The notes beneath the pieces were generated by a model. The model did no database searches. It was not told the origin of the DNA and saw nothing but the letters and a program-made list of their open reading frames with translations. 64,000 nucleotides of DNA from NCBI RefSeq assembly GCF_038592985.1, contig NZ_CP151951.1:735001-799000 (forward strand), in the 5' to 3' direction. Origin of the DNA: Paenibacillus sp. FSL R10-2782 (GTDB taxonomy: Bacteria; Bacillota; Bacilli; Paenibacillales; Paenibacillaceae). How positions within the stretch are numbered: the first letter of the stretch is position 1; each line of letters begins with the position of its first letter. Made by a program: the position numbers and the translations under genes. Positions 1 through 9,649 of this stretch are shown here, one piece after another.

Positions 1-12
1 GCGCTGATATCT

Positions 13-957
13 ATGGCGACGACGATTGGCTTCTACGCGCTGCTGTACCCGTGGGGGTTTGCGGTTGGTTTTGTGCTGCTGCTGTTCGTGCATGAGCTGG
101 GGCATGTATGGGCTGCCAAGCGGAAAGGGCTTCCCGTATCGGCACCGTTGTTTATTCCTTTTCTGGGTGCGCTGATTACGATGAAACGGCATCCCCTGGA
201 TGCGCAAACAGAGGCGTATGTGGCGATGGGCGGCCCGTTACTGGGAACGGTTGGGGCTATGGCGGTATATGCGGGAGCCTATGCAACGGACAGTCCGCTA
301 TTGTATGCACTGGCGTATGTCGGTTTTTTCCTGAATCTGCTCAATCTGCTGCCAATTCACCCGCTCGACGGTGGACGAATTTCCACGGCAGTAACGCGGT
401 GGTTGTGGCTAGTCGGCTTGGTGGGTGGAATCGTCGTCATTGTGTATTTAAAATCTCTTCTATTTTTCCTGATATGGGCGCTCTTCGCCTACGATTTGTA
501 CAAAAAATATGTTAAACGCAATAAAGGAGAGGTCAAGGTCCTATCTTCATTGCAAAAGCCGCTGGTTAACGTACAGCATCTGTATGAGCAAGGATACCCG
601 CTACCCGGACCGGAGCATACCCGTAGACTATCCTTTAATACCTACTCGGATCTGGAAGGACAGCAATATGTGACGGTGTATATGGAAAGTCTGGATGTGG
701 AGCAGACGCTTTTGCTGCCACAGCAGTGTCTTGTCCAGGATGTACGGCTGAATGGTGTGGAGCATATCCCGACACCGGATGCGTACCAGCTTAAATTGCT
801 GTGTGAGATTGACTACCTTCCGTTTGAAAATGATAAATATTACGAGGTACCCACGTCATCACGCTGGAAATTCGGGATCGGTTATTTGGGGCTGGCCTTG
901 TTCTTAATGGCGATAATGTATGTGGTGCATCAGCATATTGGGGATGTAAGGCTGTGA
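13..957 (+). CDS. Site-2 protease family (M50) membrane zinc metalloprotease, start uncertain
   Basis: An intramembrane or membrane-associated zinc metalloprotease is predicted. The zinc-binding HELGH motif lies at residues 27-31 inside the first hydrophobic segment, and the second family motif, a PIHPLDGGR stretch near residue 115, supplies the third metal ligand. Four to five hydrophobic segments fill residues 1-165, followed by a soluble domain and one more transmembrane helix near the C-terminus. The frame is open to the left edge with no stop in the 12 bases before the ATG, so the true start may lie outside the window. No ribosome binding site is visible. The substrate is unknown. Confidence 0.8.
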   Translation: MATTIGFYALLYPWGFAVGFVLLLFVHELGHVWAAKRKGLPVSAPLFIPFLGALITMKRHPLDAQTEAYVAMGGPLLGTVGAMAVYAGAYATDSPLLYALAYVGFFLNLLNLLPIHPLDGGRISTAVTRWLWLVGLVGGIVVIVYLKSLLFFLIWALFAYDLYKKYVKRNKGEVKVLSSLQKPLVNVQHLYEQGYPLPGPEHTRRLSFNTYSDLEGQQYVTVYMESLDVEQTLLLPQQCLVQDVRLNGVEHIPTPDAYQLKLLCEIDYLPFENDKYYEVPTSSRWKFGIGYLGLALFLMAIMYVVHQHIGDVRL

Positions 958-1015
958 CCCGAATACCCTGAAGGAGTAATCCTGGATGGAGCACGTGTCG
1001 ATAGCAATAAAATAG

Positions 1016-1057
1016 AAAGAGCGCGGCAACTGGGATGTTCGGTGTCACGCTCTTTTT
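1016..1057 (+). terminator. Intrinsic terminator after the M50 protease gene
   Basis: AAAGAGCG pairs with CGCTCTTT across a 24-nt loop and is followed by a T run on the plus strand. It lies between two convergent genes and may also serve the minus-strand AraC gene. Confidence 0.7.
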
Positions 1058-1108
1058 ATCACTATGAAAATAGCGAAGTCTCTGTTACCGTGTCTCTATT
1101 TAGCTACC

Positions 1109-2017
1109 TTAATCCTGCTCAGTAACCGGACTCAGCGTTTGGCGGTATTTGAGCGGACTGGTGCCGGTCCAGCGCTTGAACTGTCTGCTGAAATGAGCCA
1201 AGCTGGAGTATCCGAGCAGGGAGGCTATCTTGTTCAGCGGCAGATTGGGCTGCTGGATTAGCACTTTCGCCTCGTGCAACTTCGTCTCCGACAGGTAATG
1301 ACGCGGCGAATAGCCGTATACCTTGCGGAATACCTCCTGTGCGTATCCGGGACTGATCCCGAGGGAGGCTGCCACATCCTCAATGCGGAACGTCGGCTCG
1401 GCAGATTCATCATCCCGATAAGGCTTGAATCTGGATTGAATGGCCTCCATAATGGCCTTGGCATACTGAACGGATGAGGGCGAAAGCGTAGGCTCCATCC
1501 CGGTAGATATCATTTGCGAGAATATTCCGAACAGCTCAAACAAGGCAATTTGCATGCGAAAACGATCCGCTGTCGTATATTTTCCGTTCTCCTGCATCAT
1601 GCCAATCCAACTGTGCACGACCTTTTGCAGCTTCATGTTCGTTTCAGTACCGGCCGGGAAAAAAAGCTGATTGCTCTTAATCATCTCCTGACGGAATAAC
1701 GGATCGTCTATATTAAAATGGGAGCTGAAATAATACATCCCGTCTGGGGAAGCACATTGACTCACATGCTTGAATCCCGGTGGAATGATCAGAATATCCC
1801 CGACCCCAACCGAATACACATTGTTTTCCATAATCGTCTCCTGACGACCCTCCAAAATCAGTACAATTTCAAAACCGATATGCGACTCTTCTGGCATACA
1901 CCAGTTTGTTTTTACCCGGTGAATATGTGCGCCGAAAAATTTTACATTCCAGTCAATATTAGGAAGCCAATGGCAATTTTCGAACAGAGCTGGATCCACT
2001 CCAGGATTCAATATCAT
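1109..2017 (-). CDS. AraC family transcriptional regulator with N-terminal cupin domain
   Basis: A sugar-responsive AraC-type regulator of 302 aa is predicted. The N-terminal ~150 residues look like a cupin sensing domain. The C-terminal ~90 residues hold the two helix-turn-helix motifs, with the recognisable second-helix stretch LLGYSSLAHFSRQFKRWTG. The start is supported by a GAAGGTGATCTG leader just before the ATG. The gene is divergent from the GH42 beta-galactosidase gene and about 250 bp away, so control of that gene is inferred from position. The ligand is not known. Confidence 0.85.
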   Translation of the reverse strand: MILNPGVDPALFENCHWLPNIDWNVKFFGAHIHRVKTNWCMPEESHIGFEIVLILEGRQETIMENNVYSVGVGDILIIPPGFKHVSQCASPDGMYYFSSHFNIDDPLFRQEMIKSNQLFFPAGTETNMKLQKVVHSWIGMMQENGKYTTADRFRMQIALFELFGIFSQMISTGMEPTLSPSSVQYAKAIMEAIQSRFKPYRDDESAEPTFRIEDVAASLGISPGYAQEVFRKVYGYSPRHYLSETKLHEAKVLIQQPNLPLNKIASLLGYSSLAHFSRQFKRWTGTSPLKYRQTLSPVTEQD

Positions 2018-2083
2018 CAGATCACCTTCGATTAGGGCAAATTTTACACCGCTTAGACAATCTCATTGTACCTAACATGTGGC

Positions 2084-2105
2084 TATAATAAAAGAGCGTT
2101 TACAA
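2084..2105 (+). promoter_or_regulatory. -10 box with overlapping cre-like site upstream of the GH42 gene
   Basis: TATAAT at 2084-2089 is followed at 2091-2105 by AAAGAGCGTTTACAA, which matches the catabolite-responsive element consensus in reverse orientation at all but one defined position. No good -35 box is present, which fits an activator-dependent promoter. Repression by CcpA is inferred. Confidence 0.45.
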
Positions 2106-2268
2106 ATCCTATACTATAAGCTTTTATATAAGATAGCACTTATATAAGGATTGATTGAAAACGGTTCCATTTTGGAATCAGGGGGAACTATGTAAACAAC
2201 TTTCCAAACCGCAAAATAATGCGCATAGCACATGACACTCTACTACGAACATATTGGAGGACGATCTG

Positions 2269-4275
2269 ATGAAAAAGCTGCTGTATGGCGTTGCTTATTA
2301 TGATGAATATATGCCTTATGACCGTCTGGACCAAGATATTCAAATGATGAAGGATGCGGGCATCAACGTGGTTCGAATTGCCGAATCCACCTGGAGTACG
2401 CATGAACCGCAAAACGGAGTATTTGATTTCACCTCGGTAGACCGGGTGCTGGATGCAATGCATAAGGCGGGTATTGAGGTCATTGTAGGCACGCCAACCT
2501 ATGCTGTACCGACATGGCTGGTCAAGGAGCATCCTGACGTATTGGCGACAACACCACAGGGCCCGGGTAAATACGGGGCCCGTCAGATTATGGACATTAC
2601 GAACCCGGTGTACCTGTTCCATGCTGAACGAATTATACGCAAGCTGATTGGACGGGTAAGCCAGCATCCGGCGGTGATCGGTTTTCAGACAGATAACGAA
2701 ACGAAGCATTACAATACAAGCGGGCCGAATGTGCAATTGCGATTCGTTAAGCATTTGCGTGAGCAGTTTGAATCACTGGAAGAGCTGAACCGCAAATTCG
2801 GCCTTGATTACTGGAGCAATCGGATCAATAGCTGGGAGGACTTCCCTTCGGTGGTCGGGACGATTAATGGAAGTCTGGGCGCAGCCTTTTCCCAATTCCA
2901 GCGCAAGCTGGTCACGGATTTCCTAGCCTGGCAGGTTGCGCTCGTGAATGAATACAAGCGGGAAGACCAGTTTGTTACGCAAAACTTTGATTTTGAGTGG
3001 AGAGGCTATTCGTTCGGCATTCAGCCGGATGTGGATCATTTTGCGGCGTCTCAGGCATTTGATGTGACGGGGGTGGATATTTACCATCCAACACAGGATG
3101 ATTTGACCGGGATTGAAATTTCCTTCGGTGGTGATGTGGCGCGCTCCACGAAGAATAATAATTATTTGGTGCTGGAAACGGAAGCGCAGGCTTTTACCCA
3201 TTGGGTTCCTTATCCGGGACAATTGCGACTGCAAGCGTTCAGTCATCTGGCTTCCGGGGCCAATATGGTGGCCTACTGGCATTGGCATTCCATCCATAAT
3301 TCCTTCGAAACCTACTGGAAGGGTCTGCTGAGTCATGATTTTGAACCCAATCCTGTCTATGAGGAAGCACAGACGATTGGGAAGGATTTTGCAAGATTAT
3401 CCCCTCATCTGGTGAACCTGAAAAAGAAAAACAAGACAGCGATCCTCGTCAGTAACGAAGCGTTAACGTCGATTAACTGGTTCAAGTTCAATATGAACAG
3501 TCCACTGAATTACAATGACATTGTACGTCGCTTGTATGACGAGCTGTATAAGCTGAATATCGGTACGGACATCGTTCATCCAGGTACGGAGTCATTTGAC
3601 GGCTATGATCTCTTGATCGTACCCGTTCTCTATTCTGCACCGAATGCATTACTGGAAAAGCTGAACCGTTATGTGGAAAACGGCGGTCATGTGGTATACA
3701 CGTTCCGAAGCGGGTTTACCGATGAGCATGTGCAGGTGAGAACCTCCCGGCAGCCGGGCGTGATTAGCGAAGCTTGCGGCATTCATTACAGTCTGTTCGT
3801 GGAGCCGAAAAATGTAACGCTCAAGGATAATCCTTTTGAAGTGACAGCAGAGGAGAATCAGGTGGATACGTGGATGGAGCTGATTACACCGACAACTGCC
3901 GAGGTGTTGGCCTATTACGACCATCCGCATTGGGGCAAATATGCCGCAATTACACAAAACCGTTATGGTCAAGGAACGGCGACCTACATCGGCTGTGTCG
4001 TAAGCTCGGCGGTCATTCGTGAGCTATTCCGTTCTGTTGCGAAGCAGGCGGGAGTGTGGGGAGTGGACCAGGAAGCGTCGTATCCGATCATTGTTAAATC
4101 CGGTACAAATGAGCTGGGACGGACGGTTCGGTATTATTTTAACTATTCCGAACAAGCAGGCTCAGTTGTGTATCCGCATGGAGGCGGCAAGGAGCTGATC
4201 GGACAGCAGACAGTTGCTCAAGGACAAACGCTTCAATTAGAGCCTTGGAGTGTTATAATTATCGAAGAAGCGTAA
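2269..4275 (+). CDS. Beta-galactosidase, glycoside hydrolase family 42
   Basis: This 668-aa enzyme is predicted to hydrolyse terminal beta-galactosides in the cytoplasm. A TIM-barrel N-terminal domain carries the acid/base Glu in a QTDNE motif (residue 144) and the likely nucleophile Glu303 in a LVLETEAQ stretch. A trimerisation-like domain and a small beta domain follow, as usual for GH42. No signal peptide is present. The ATG at 2269 is chosen because GGAGG lies 8 nt upstream; an in-frame TTG at 2254 overlaps that ribosome binding site. The neighbouring AraC gene, YesMN pair and sugar ABC transporter suggest use of imported galacto-oligosaccharides. Confidence 0.93.
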   Translation: MKKLLYGVAYYDEYMPYDRLDQDIQMMKDAGINVVRIAESTWSTHEPQNGVFDFTSVDRVLDAMHKAGIEVIVGTPTYAVPTWLVKEHPDVLATTPQGPGKYGARQIMDITNPVYLFHAERIIRKLIGRVSQHPAVIGFQTDNETKHYNTSGPNVQLRFVKHLREQFESLEELNRKFGLDYWSNRINSWEDFPSVVGTINGSLGAAFSQFQRKLVTDFLAWQVALVNEYKREDQFVTQNFDFEWRGYSFGIQPDVDHFAASQAFDVTGVDIYHPTQDDLTGIEISFGGDVARSTKNNNYLVLETEAQAFTHWVPYPGQLRLQAFSHLASGANMVAYWHWHSIHNSFETYWKGLLSHDFEPNPVYEEAQTIGKDFARLSPHLVNLKKKNKTAILVSNEALTSINWFKFNMNSPLNYNDIVRRLYDELYKLNIGTDIVHPGTESFDGYDLLIVPVLYSAPNALLEKLNRYVENGGHVVYTFRSGFTDEHVQVRTSRQPGVISEACGIHYSLFVEPKNVTLKDNPFEVTAEENQVDTWMELITPTTAEVLAYYDHPHWGKYAAITQNRYGQGTATYIGCVVSSAVIRELFRSVAKQAGVWGVDQEASYPIIVKSGTNELGRTVRYYFNYSEQAGSVVYPHGGGKELIGQQTVAQGQTLQLEPWSVIIIEEA

Positions 4276-4351
4276 ATGATGAGTAATGAGCTGAAATCGA
4301 CATATAAATGAAATCATATATGTGTCCAGCCGGGAATACCCGGAAAATGAG

Positions 4352-4377
4352 CGCCCCTGCGTATAGCGGGGCGTTTT
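4352..4377 (+). terminator. Intrinsic terminator after the GH42 gene
   Basis: CGCCCC and GGGGCG form a GC-rich stem around a short loop, followed by TTTT. It separates the beta-galactosidase gene from the two-component genes. Confidence 0.75.
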
Positions 4378-4408
4378 CGCATATGGCTGAACAGAGGAGA
4401 GCATCACT

Positions 4409-6205
4409 ATGCCAACCCGAGTAGTCCGCTGGTTTCGGGCGCTGACAGCCCCCTATCGACGCAGCATTCAGCTCAAGCTGATTCTGACGATGATCGTCCT
4501 TTCTGTGTTGCCGGTCATCGCCGTTACGGTGCTGGCTGCGGAAAAAAGCAGAGCGTCGATGGAAACCGAAGTGGTGGAGACGAATATGTCCAATATGAAA
4601 TGGACGGGAATCTATGTCAGTGACCAGTTAGATCGTCTGAACCACCTGATTTACAGCATTCAGATCAGCCCCGATCTGAGCGATTATTTGAATGAGCGTG
4701 AGCCGGGCAATCTTTCCAGCCAATTTAATGCACAGCGGAAAATGCTCAATACGCTGGCGAATGTATATTATTCGGCCGGGAGCCATGTGATCGGCATCCA
4801 GCTCTATTTGAAGCAGCCGCAAACGCTGTTTACTTTCAATGGTATGCAAAATGACATTACGACGGTGAACGGTATACCCTCTCAGTATGCTGAGATGTGG
4901 AAAGCGAATAAGGATTATTCGATTCGCACAAGCCACGCTGACCCGGAACGATTTATACTGACGCGCAGTATTCGGCGTTTTGAAGATCGGAAGCAGACGG
5001 GAGCTATTTCGCTGGATGTACTGTGGTCCCAATTCGATCAGACGCTGGGTTTGCTGGGTCAGGGGGACCAGCAGCAGGTTTTTATTACAGATTCGGATGG
5101 AAAGGTGATGTATCCGTCGCAGGTCCACCAGTCGCCTCCTGCGGAGGTATTAACAGCACTGCGTGATGTTCGGCCGGGTCCGGGAATGATCAAGACTGCT
5201 GGTAATTATGTGTTTTATAATGATTTGGATGTGGTAGGGCTGCGGCTAGTCAAAATCGTACCTACTTCCTCCATTAACCATAGCGCTTTTTCGACCATGC
5301 TGTACGGGATTATTATAGGCGGGATTTCCATATTGGTTTCGATCTGCATTGCTGTTTTCATCGCATGGCGTACAGCACGCCCGATTGTTCATTTGGCCCG
5401 TTCGGTGCAGGAACTGGATATGATCAAGGGACCTGCTGGAGAACCCAGTACACGCCCGGATGAGATTGGAATGCTGGAAAGAAGTTTGCATGGCATGGCA
5501 GGACGAATCCGCGAGCATATCCAGACGGAATACAGTATAAATTTACAAAAAAAGACGGCTGAGCTAAAAGCGCTTCAGGCGCAGATTCATCCCCATTTTC
5601 TGCAAAATACGCTGCAAATGATTGGTAGCATGGTATTTTCTCAAAAGCCGGAGGACACGTATGAGGTCATTCGGTCGCTGAGTGAGATGTTCCGCTACGT
5701 GGTACGGGAGCCGCAGGATATGGCCTCTTTACGTGCGGAAATTGACCATGTAGGCCATTATATGCGCATCCAGCAGCGACGGTTTCCGCGACGACTGGTG
5801 TTTCAGGTGGAGACGGATGAACAGGTGCTGGATGTTCGTCTGCCCAAGCTGTCGCTTCAGCCATTGCTGGAAAATGCGTTTCAGCACGGACTGGACCGTA
5901 AGGCGGGAGCATGGTGGGTGGGAATCCGAGTAGAGATTATGGAAGAAGACCTATGCATTACAGTCTGCGATAATGGTAGCGGCATGACTCACGACAGGCT
6001 GGAAGAAGTAAGGGCACGACTGGAAAATTCATCAGAGGAGCCGATCTGGGCGCAGGGCAGTCATATCGGATTAAGCAATGTGGCTTCACGCATAAGGATG
6101 AATTTTGGAGTGAATTACGGGGTGACAATAGACAGTAAGCCGGGAATCGGTACACGTGTCACCATTCGCGTTCCATTCATATCAGCAGGGGAGGGAAATG
6201 GATGA
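4409..6205 (+). CDS. YesM-type sensor histidine kinase
   Basis: A 598-aa membrane kinase is predicted to sense extracellular sugar or binding-protein state. Order: short cytoplasmic N-terminus, TM1 near 25-42, an extracellular sensor of about 240 residues, TM2 near 292-315, a HAMP domain, then the His_kinase family dimerisation segment with phospho-acceptor His394 in QIHPHFLQNTL. A HATPase_c domain with the N box LLENAFQHG and a G box DNGSGM follows. The stop overlaps the start of the next gene by 4 nt, so kinase and regulator are co-translated. Confidence 0.92.
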   Translation: MPTRVVRWFRALTAPYRRSIQLKLILTMIVLSVLPVIAVTVLAAEKSRASMETEVVETNMSNMKWTGIYVSDQLDRLNHLIYSIQISPDLSDYLNEREPGNLSSQFNAQRKMLNTLANVYYSAGSHVIGIQLYLKQPQTLFTFNGMQNDITTVNGIPSQYAEMWKANKDYSIRTSHADPERFILTRSIRRFEDRKQTGAISLDVLWSQFDQTLGLLGQGDQQQVFITDSDGKVMYPSQVHQSPPAEVLTALRDVRPGPGMIKTAGNYVFYNDLDVVGLRLVKIVPTSSINHSAFSTMLYGIIIGGISILVSICIAVFIAWRTARPIVHLARSVQELDMIKGPAGEPSTRPDEIGMLERSLHGMAGRIREHIQTEYSINLQKKTAELKALQAQIHPHFLQNTLQMIGSMVFSQKPEDTYEVIRSLSEMFRYVVREPQDMASLRAEIDHVGHYMRIQQRRFPRRLVFQVETDEQVLDVRLPKLSLQPLLENAFQHGLDRKAGAWWVGIRVEIMEEDLCITVCDNGSGMTHDRLEEVRARLENSSEEPIWAQGSHIGLSNVASRIRMNFGVNYGVTIDSKPGIGTRVTIRVPFISAGEGNG

Positions 6206-7272
6206 TCCGAGTATTAATCGTCGACGATGAGCCGTGGAACCGGGATATTCTAAAGACATTTGGCGCATGGGAAAGGCTTGGAATGTCGGTGGTTGGCGAA
6301 GCAGAGGATGGAGATGAGGCGTTCAGGCTCGCCGGGGAATTATCCCCGCAGATTGTGATTACCGACATGCGTATGCCAGGAGCGGACGGAGTGGAGCTGC
6401 TGCAAGCGCTGAATCACCATTTTCCCGATATGAAAATTATTGTCGTGAGCGGCTATGACGACTTCGCGTATGCCAAACATGCCATTCGGTACAAGGCCGT
6501 CGATTACTTGCTGAAGCCCGTCAATCCCGTCGAGCTGAATGCGGTGCTGCTTAAATGCAAAGACGATCTGGAGGCCAAGGAAGCGGAACAGCAGCAGCAG
6601 GAGGCGGTGGAGCTGGACTATGAGTTCTTCCACAAGCTGTCCCGGTATAAGCAACTGCTGCGGCTTTATTTTAATGAGCTGAACCGGGAAGGCGTACAAA
6701 TGACATGTAAGCAGGTTTTGCAGGAACTGGAGAGCTACGGGGAATCCAGTCCACATATGCTGGGCAGGCTGGTGCAGGAGCTTCTTTCCCAGCTTAAAGA
6801 GCTGGCAGCGTCCAACGGGCTGGATACGCCCACTGCCAAGGCTGGATTTCCGCTTTCGCAGGACATGCTATCCTCTGCGGATCGTGCGCTGGAGTTCCTG
6901 TCGGTATGTTATGTGCAGGAGCTGGAGCAACTCATTCGGCAGCGGAAGTATAAGAACAAGCTGAATCTGGAGGAGGTTCGGCGCTATATGGACAGCCACT
7001 TTGCAGAGCCGATTACACTGGAGCAACTGGCGAAAAACTTTTTTGTCAGCAAGGAGTATATGAGCAAGGTATTCAAGCAGGAGTATGGTCAAAATGTAAC
7101 GGACTATATCGTGCAGCGGAGAATGGAAAAAGCGCGCGAGTGGCTGACAGATAAACAGATTTCGATTAAAGCGGTGGCGGAGATGGCGGGATATGAGGAC
7201 GTATCGTATTTCTATCGGGTGTTTAAAAGGCATTTTGGCATGGCGCCCGGTGAAATGAGGAAGGAGCAATGA
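6202..7272 (+). CDS. YesN-type response regulator with AraC DNA-binding domain
   Basis: This 356-aa regulator is the partner of the overlapping kinase. The receiver domain covers residues 1-120, with the acidic pair DD at 8-9, phospho-acceptor Asp55 in VITDMRMPG and the conserved Lys in DYLLKPV. A Gln- and Glu-rich linker and a helical middle region lead to a C-terminal AraC-type double helix-turn-helix (about residues 255-354, with EMAGYEDVSYFYRVFKRHFG). It most likely activates the ABC transporter operon that starts 170 bp downstream. Confidence 0.92.
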   Translation: MIRVLIVDDEPWNRDILKTFGAWERLGMSVVGEAEDGDEAFRLAGELSPQIVITDMRMPGADGVELLQALNHHFPDMKIIVVSGYDDFAYAKHAIRYKAVDYLLKPVNPVELNAVLLKCKDDLEAKEAEQQQQEAVELDYEFFHKLSRYKQLLRLYFNELNREGVQMTCKQVLQELESYGESSPHMLGRLVQELLSQLKELAASNGLDTPTAKAGFPLSQDMLSSADRALEFLSVCYVQELEQLIRQRKYKNKLNLEEVRRYMDSHFAEPITLEQLAKNFFVSKEYMSKVFKQEYGQNVTDYIVQRRMEKAREWLTDKQISIKAVAEMAGYEDVSYFYRVFKRHFGMAPGEMRKEQ

Positions 7273-7355
7273 TGTAGAGAGGATCACAGCCGTAGTTTAA
7301 AAAAATCCAACCCAACAGGCTAATGATGTCCAATGGCAGAAGTGACCTCCCACTT

Positions 7356-7375
7356 TATAATGAAAGCGTATACAA
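7356..7375 (+). promoter_or_regulatory. -10 box and cre-like site ahead of the sugar ABC operon
   Basis: TATAAT at 7356-7361 overlaps TGAAAGCGTATACAA at 7361-7375, which fits the reverse cre consensus with one mismatch. The layout is the same as ahead of the GH42 gene. A clear -35 box is missing. Activation by the YesN-type regulator and CcpA repression are inferred. Confidence 0.5.
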
Positions 7376-7445
7376 AACAAGCAGTACAAAGGAATTAGCA
7401 GCCAGTGGGTCACAGTTATTTTCAAAATAGGGGAGGTCATTTTGC

Positions 7446-8726
7446 ATGAAATTATGGAAAGGTGTATTGAGCACAATGCTGGTTGGCACGTTGTTGGCCG
7501 GGTGTGGAGCGAATTCTTCAGGTAGTGACAGCAGCGGTTCCGGTGGAGACGGTAAAACGGTTAATCTCAAAATGTTTATCGCCCAGCCTCGTTTGAAGGA
7601 GCATTACGATAAATATATTAATGCATTCGTAGCGAAGGAAAAGAAAGATAAAAATATCGACGTTACGGTGCAACTGGAGATGCCGCCTGCCGACAATGCC
7701 CCACAAATTTTGAAGACAAGACTCGCATCTAACGATGCGCCGGATGTGTTCGCTCTGCATGCAGTGAATGAAATTCCTCCGTTCTATAAAGCGGGCTATT
7801 TGGAGGACTTGTCCGGGCAGCCATTTGTTAGCAAATTAATGGATAGCGTGAAGCCTTCAGTGACGACGAAAGACGGCAAGGTCGTGGCAGTTCCTTTGGA
7901 AACGATTTCATGGGGCTACTTGTACAATAAAAAGATATTTAAGGACCTGGATTTGAAGCCACCGGGAACACTGACCGAAATGAAGGCTGTGGTCGAGAAA
8001 CTGAAAGCGAATAATGTGAAGCCGTTCCTGCTGTCCTACAAGGAATCCTGGATTCCACAGTTGTTTGTACCGCTGACAGCGGGTGCGATGATGAACACAC
8101 AGAACAAGGATTTTATCGACCGGATGAATCAGGACAAAGGCTCATTTTCCGAAATGAAGAGTATGTTCGACATTATTGATCTGGTGAACAGCAACGGTAC
8201 AGACAAGGCGCTGGAAATTGGCGGGGATGACGGTTCGGCGGCCTTTGCTGCGGGGAAAGCAGCGATGTGGATTCAAGGGCCATGGTTTGCGGAAACGATT
8301 TTGAAATCTGATCCGAAGATGGATTTTGGGGTAGCCCCACTCCCGATCAACGATGATCCGAATGCGACATTGATCAATCTGTCCACTTCGACTTCGCTGG
8401 CTGTATCCTCTACAAGCAAAAATAAAGAGGTTGCGCTCGATTTTGTCAACTATGTATTGGACGATAAGGATTCCAGCGCATTCTATGAAGCATTGAAATT
8501 CAACCCGATCTCTAAAGTGCATACGTTCAAAAGCTATCCTTGGGTCAATGACGCTACCGAATATGTGAAAGCAGGCAAGTCGTATCAAGATCCGTCCATT
8601 CCGCAAGCGGTCAAGGATGAGGCAGGCAAATCGCTGCAATCCTACTATGCAGGCCAGCTCTCGCAGGATGACGTGATTAAGGCGCTGGATAAGGCATGGA
8701 AATCGTATAACAAAGTGAACAAGTAA
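7446..8726 (+). CDS. Extracellular sugar-binding lipoprotein of an ABC transporter
   Basis: A 426-aa family-1 solute-binding protein. It has a lipoprotein signal with lipobox LLAGC and lipidated Cys20, then a Ser/Gly-rich linker and a periplasmic-binding-like fold. The motif GKAAMWIQGPWFAE is typical of carbohydrate-binding members. A good GGGGAGG site precedes the ATG. Two permease genes follow at once, so it delivers an oligosaccharide to that importer. A substrate related to beta-galactosides is inferred from the GH42 gene upstream. Confidence 0.92.
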   Translation: MKLWKGVLSTMLVGTLLAGCGANSSGSDSSGSGGDGKTVNLKMFIAQPRLKEHYDKYINAFVAKEKKDKNIDVTVQLEMPPADNAPQILKTRLASNDAPDVFALHAVNEIPPFYKAGYLEDLSGQPFVSKLMDSVKPSVTTKDGKVVAVPLETISWGYLYNKKIFKDLDLKPPGTLTEMKAVVEKLKANNVKPFLLSYKESWIPQLFVPLTAGAMMNTQNKDFIDRMNQDKGSFSEMKSMFDIIDLVNSNGTDKALEIGGDDGSAAFAAGKAAMWIQGPWFAETILKSDPKMDFGVAPLPINDDPNATLINLSTSTSLAVSSTSKNKEVALDFVNYVLDDKDSSAFYEALKFNPISKVHTFKSYPWVNDATEYVKAGKSYQDPSIPQAVKDEAGKSLQSYYAGQLSQDDVIKALDKAWKSYNKVNK

Positions 8727-8764
8727 AGGAAACCTACAGAAATACATCAGGAGGGGGAGACTCC

Positions 8765-9649
8765 ATGCCCTTTAAAATCTATAAAAAATATGTGATGCTG
8801 CTGGCGTTTACCGCCCCGGCGCTGATCTTTTACGCCATCTTCCTGCTTATTCCGACGATCAGCGGCATGTACTACAGCTTTACAGACTGGAACGGTTTGA
8901 ATCCGAATTACAGCTTTATCGGCTTGGGAAACTTTGTGGAGGCGCTGAAGGAGGACCCGGATTTTCTAAATTCACTCTGGTTTACGCTCAAATATGTACT
9001 GGTCATGATTGTACTGCAAAATGTGCTGGCGCTAGTGCTGGCGGTGCTGATTGAATCACGTACGCGCACCAAAGGATTTTTTCGGACGATATTTTTTATG
9101 CCCAATATGATCAGTACCATTATTAGCGCATTTATGTGGACGTTCGTGTTTTCCTCCGTGCTGCCGCAGATTGCCGAAAAGACAGCTATCGCCTTTTTGG
9201 GCCAATCGTGGCTGGGCGATCCGAAGGTATCTTTCTTTTCCATCATTATTGTGTCGCTCTGGAATGGTGTCGGCTATATGATGATCATTTATCTGGCTGC
9301 GCTTCAGGGTGTACCGCAAAGCTTGAAGGAGGCCGCTATTATTGACGGGGCGAACGCGTTCCAGACGTTAAGAAGTGTGACGCTGCCGATGATTACCCAT
9401 GCGATTACGATCTGTTTCTTCCTCACGCTGAACGGTGCCTTCAAGGTCTACGAGGTCGTCTATGGACTGACTGGCGGGGGGCCGGGGCGCAGTACGCAGG
9501 TGATTACGATGAACATTTATGAGGAGGCGTTTTCCAACAACTTCCGTTATGGTTATGCGAGTGCCAAATCTCTTATTTTGTTCGCCATCGTGCTGATCTT
9601 CACGCTAATTCAGCTACGTGTAATGAAGAAGAGGGAGGTGGAGGCATGA
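8765..9649 (+). CDS. Sugar ABC transporter permease, MalF/UgpA type
   Basis: This 294-aa inner-membrane permease has six predicted helices. The cytoplasmic EAA loop that contacts the ATPase reads EAAIIDGANAFQTLRSVTLP around residues 195-214. GGAGGGGGA lies upstream of the ATG. Its stop overlaps the start of the next permease by 4 nt (ATGA type). It forms a heterodimer with that protein and receives substrate from the lipoprotein encoded upstream. Confidence 0.93.
   Translation: MPFKIYKKYVMLLAFTAPALIFYAIFLLIPTISGMYYSFTDWNGLNPNYSFIGLGNFVEALKEDPDFLNSLWFTLKYVLVMIVLQNVLALVLAVLIESRTRTKGFFRTIFFMPNMISTIISAFMWTFVFSSVLPQIAEKTAIAFLGQSWLGDPKVSFFSIIIVSLWNGVGYMMIIYLAALQGVPQSLKEAAIIDGANAFQTLRSVTLPMITHAITICFFLTLNGAFKVYEVVYGLTGGGPGRSTQVITMNIYEEAFSNNFRYGYASAKSLILFAIVLIFTLIQLRVMKKREVEA

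Noticed and set aside
2254..2268. Upstream TTG start for the GH42 gene
   Set aside because: The TTG lies within the ribosome binding site that serves the ATG at 2269.
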